From JBPYCR01 sp051846935 (GTDB taxonomy: Bacteria; Bacillota; Bacilli; Bacillales; Amphibacillaceae), in NCBI RefSeq assembly GCF_051846935.1, contig NZ_JBPYCS010000030.1, positions 1 through 32,161 of the forward strand: a DNA stretch of 32,161 bases, given 5' to 3'. A program made the translations under genes and the position numbers. Position 1 is the first letter of the stretch, and every line of letters begins with the position of its first letter. Of the stretch, positions 32,117-32,161 are shown one piece after another. The notes under the pieces were generated by a model, which was not told the origin of the DNA, searched no databases, and saw only the letters and a list, made by a program, of their open reading frames with translations.

Positions 32117-32161
32117 CATGAAAAAATATATGTAAAATTATTTTAACATCATTTTATTACT

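Noticed and set aside
1..32161. CRISPR array, tRNA, rRNA, prophage or intact insertion sequence
   Set aside because: No regularly spaced direct repeats, no tRNA cloverleaf seen, no transposase or phage genes; the window is nearly all conserved core genes.

Overview
The window is a 32 kb piece of a low-GC, endospore-forming Firmicute chromosome, most likely a Bacillaceae genus near Virgibacillus, Oceanobacillus or Lentibacillus. The evidence is the gene order, which matches the ezrA-to-ytvI segment of Bacillus subtilis (ezrA, cysteine desulfurase, thiI, sspA, ytfI, ytfJ, tpx, ytxK, ackA, moaB, ytkL, ytoI, ytpI, nrnA, ytrIH, dnaE, malic enzyme, accDA, pfkA, pyk, fxsA, ytvI), together with the sporulation genes and strong AGGAGG-type ribosome binding sites. 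The genus guess is inference. No rRNA, tRNA, CRISPR array, prophage or intact mobile element was seen. Most genes lie on the minus strand.

Layout, left to right. 1-7.6 kb holds the cut-off membrane gene ytvI (+), then the central-metabolism block read leftwards: malic enzyme, accD-accA (acetyl-CoA carboxylase carboxyltransferase), pfkA-pyk (lower glycolysis) and fxsA. A terminator follows accA, and a sigma-A-like promoter for pfkA-pyk is nested inside it. 7.7-11.0 kb is dnaE. 11.4-12.3 kb is the sporulation pair ytrH-ytrI (+) behind a good sigma-E-like promoter. 12.3-17.8 kb holds a small unknown gene, nrnA, ytpI, ytoI, a small membrane protein, a lone prepilin peptidase (comC) and ytkL. 17.8-22.1 kb is more accessory: a palindromic intergenic repeat, brnQ, ald, an unannotated 55-residue gene and uspA behind a sigma-B-like promoter.

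22.4-26.0 kb carries the tight ytxK-ackA-moaB cluster and tpx. 26.1-27.8 kb is a spore-gene group (ytfJ/gerW, ytfI, sspA). 27.9-32.1 kb is thiI, cysteine desulfurase and ezrA; the first two work together, the desulfurase supplying sulfur for tRNA 4-thiouridine synthesis by ThiI.

Most of the window is conserved core genome, and I see no convincing multi-gene system that would be new. The best second-look items are a Tpx peroxidase lacking the usual resolving cysteine, two small uncharacterised genes, a nested-palindrome intergenic repeat with a decayed relative, and several compact regulatory arrangements. Many upstream in-frame ATGs are not the likely starts; I moved starts where a ribosome binding site and family alignment from memory agreed. 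Promoter calls are by-eye consensus matches in AT-rich DNA and are candidates only.
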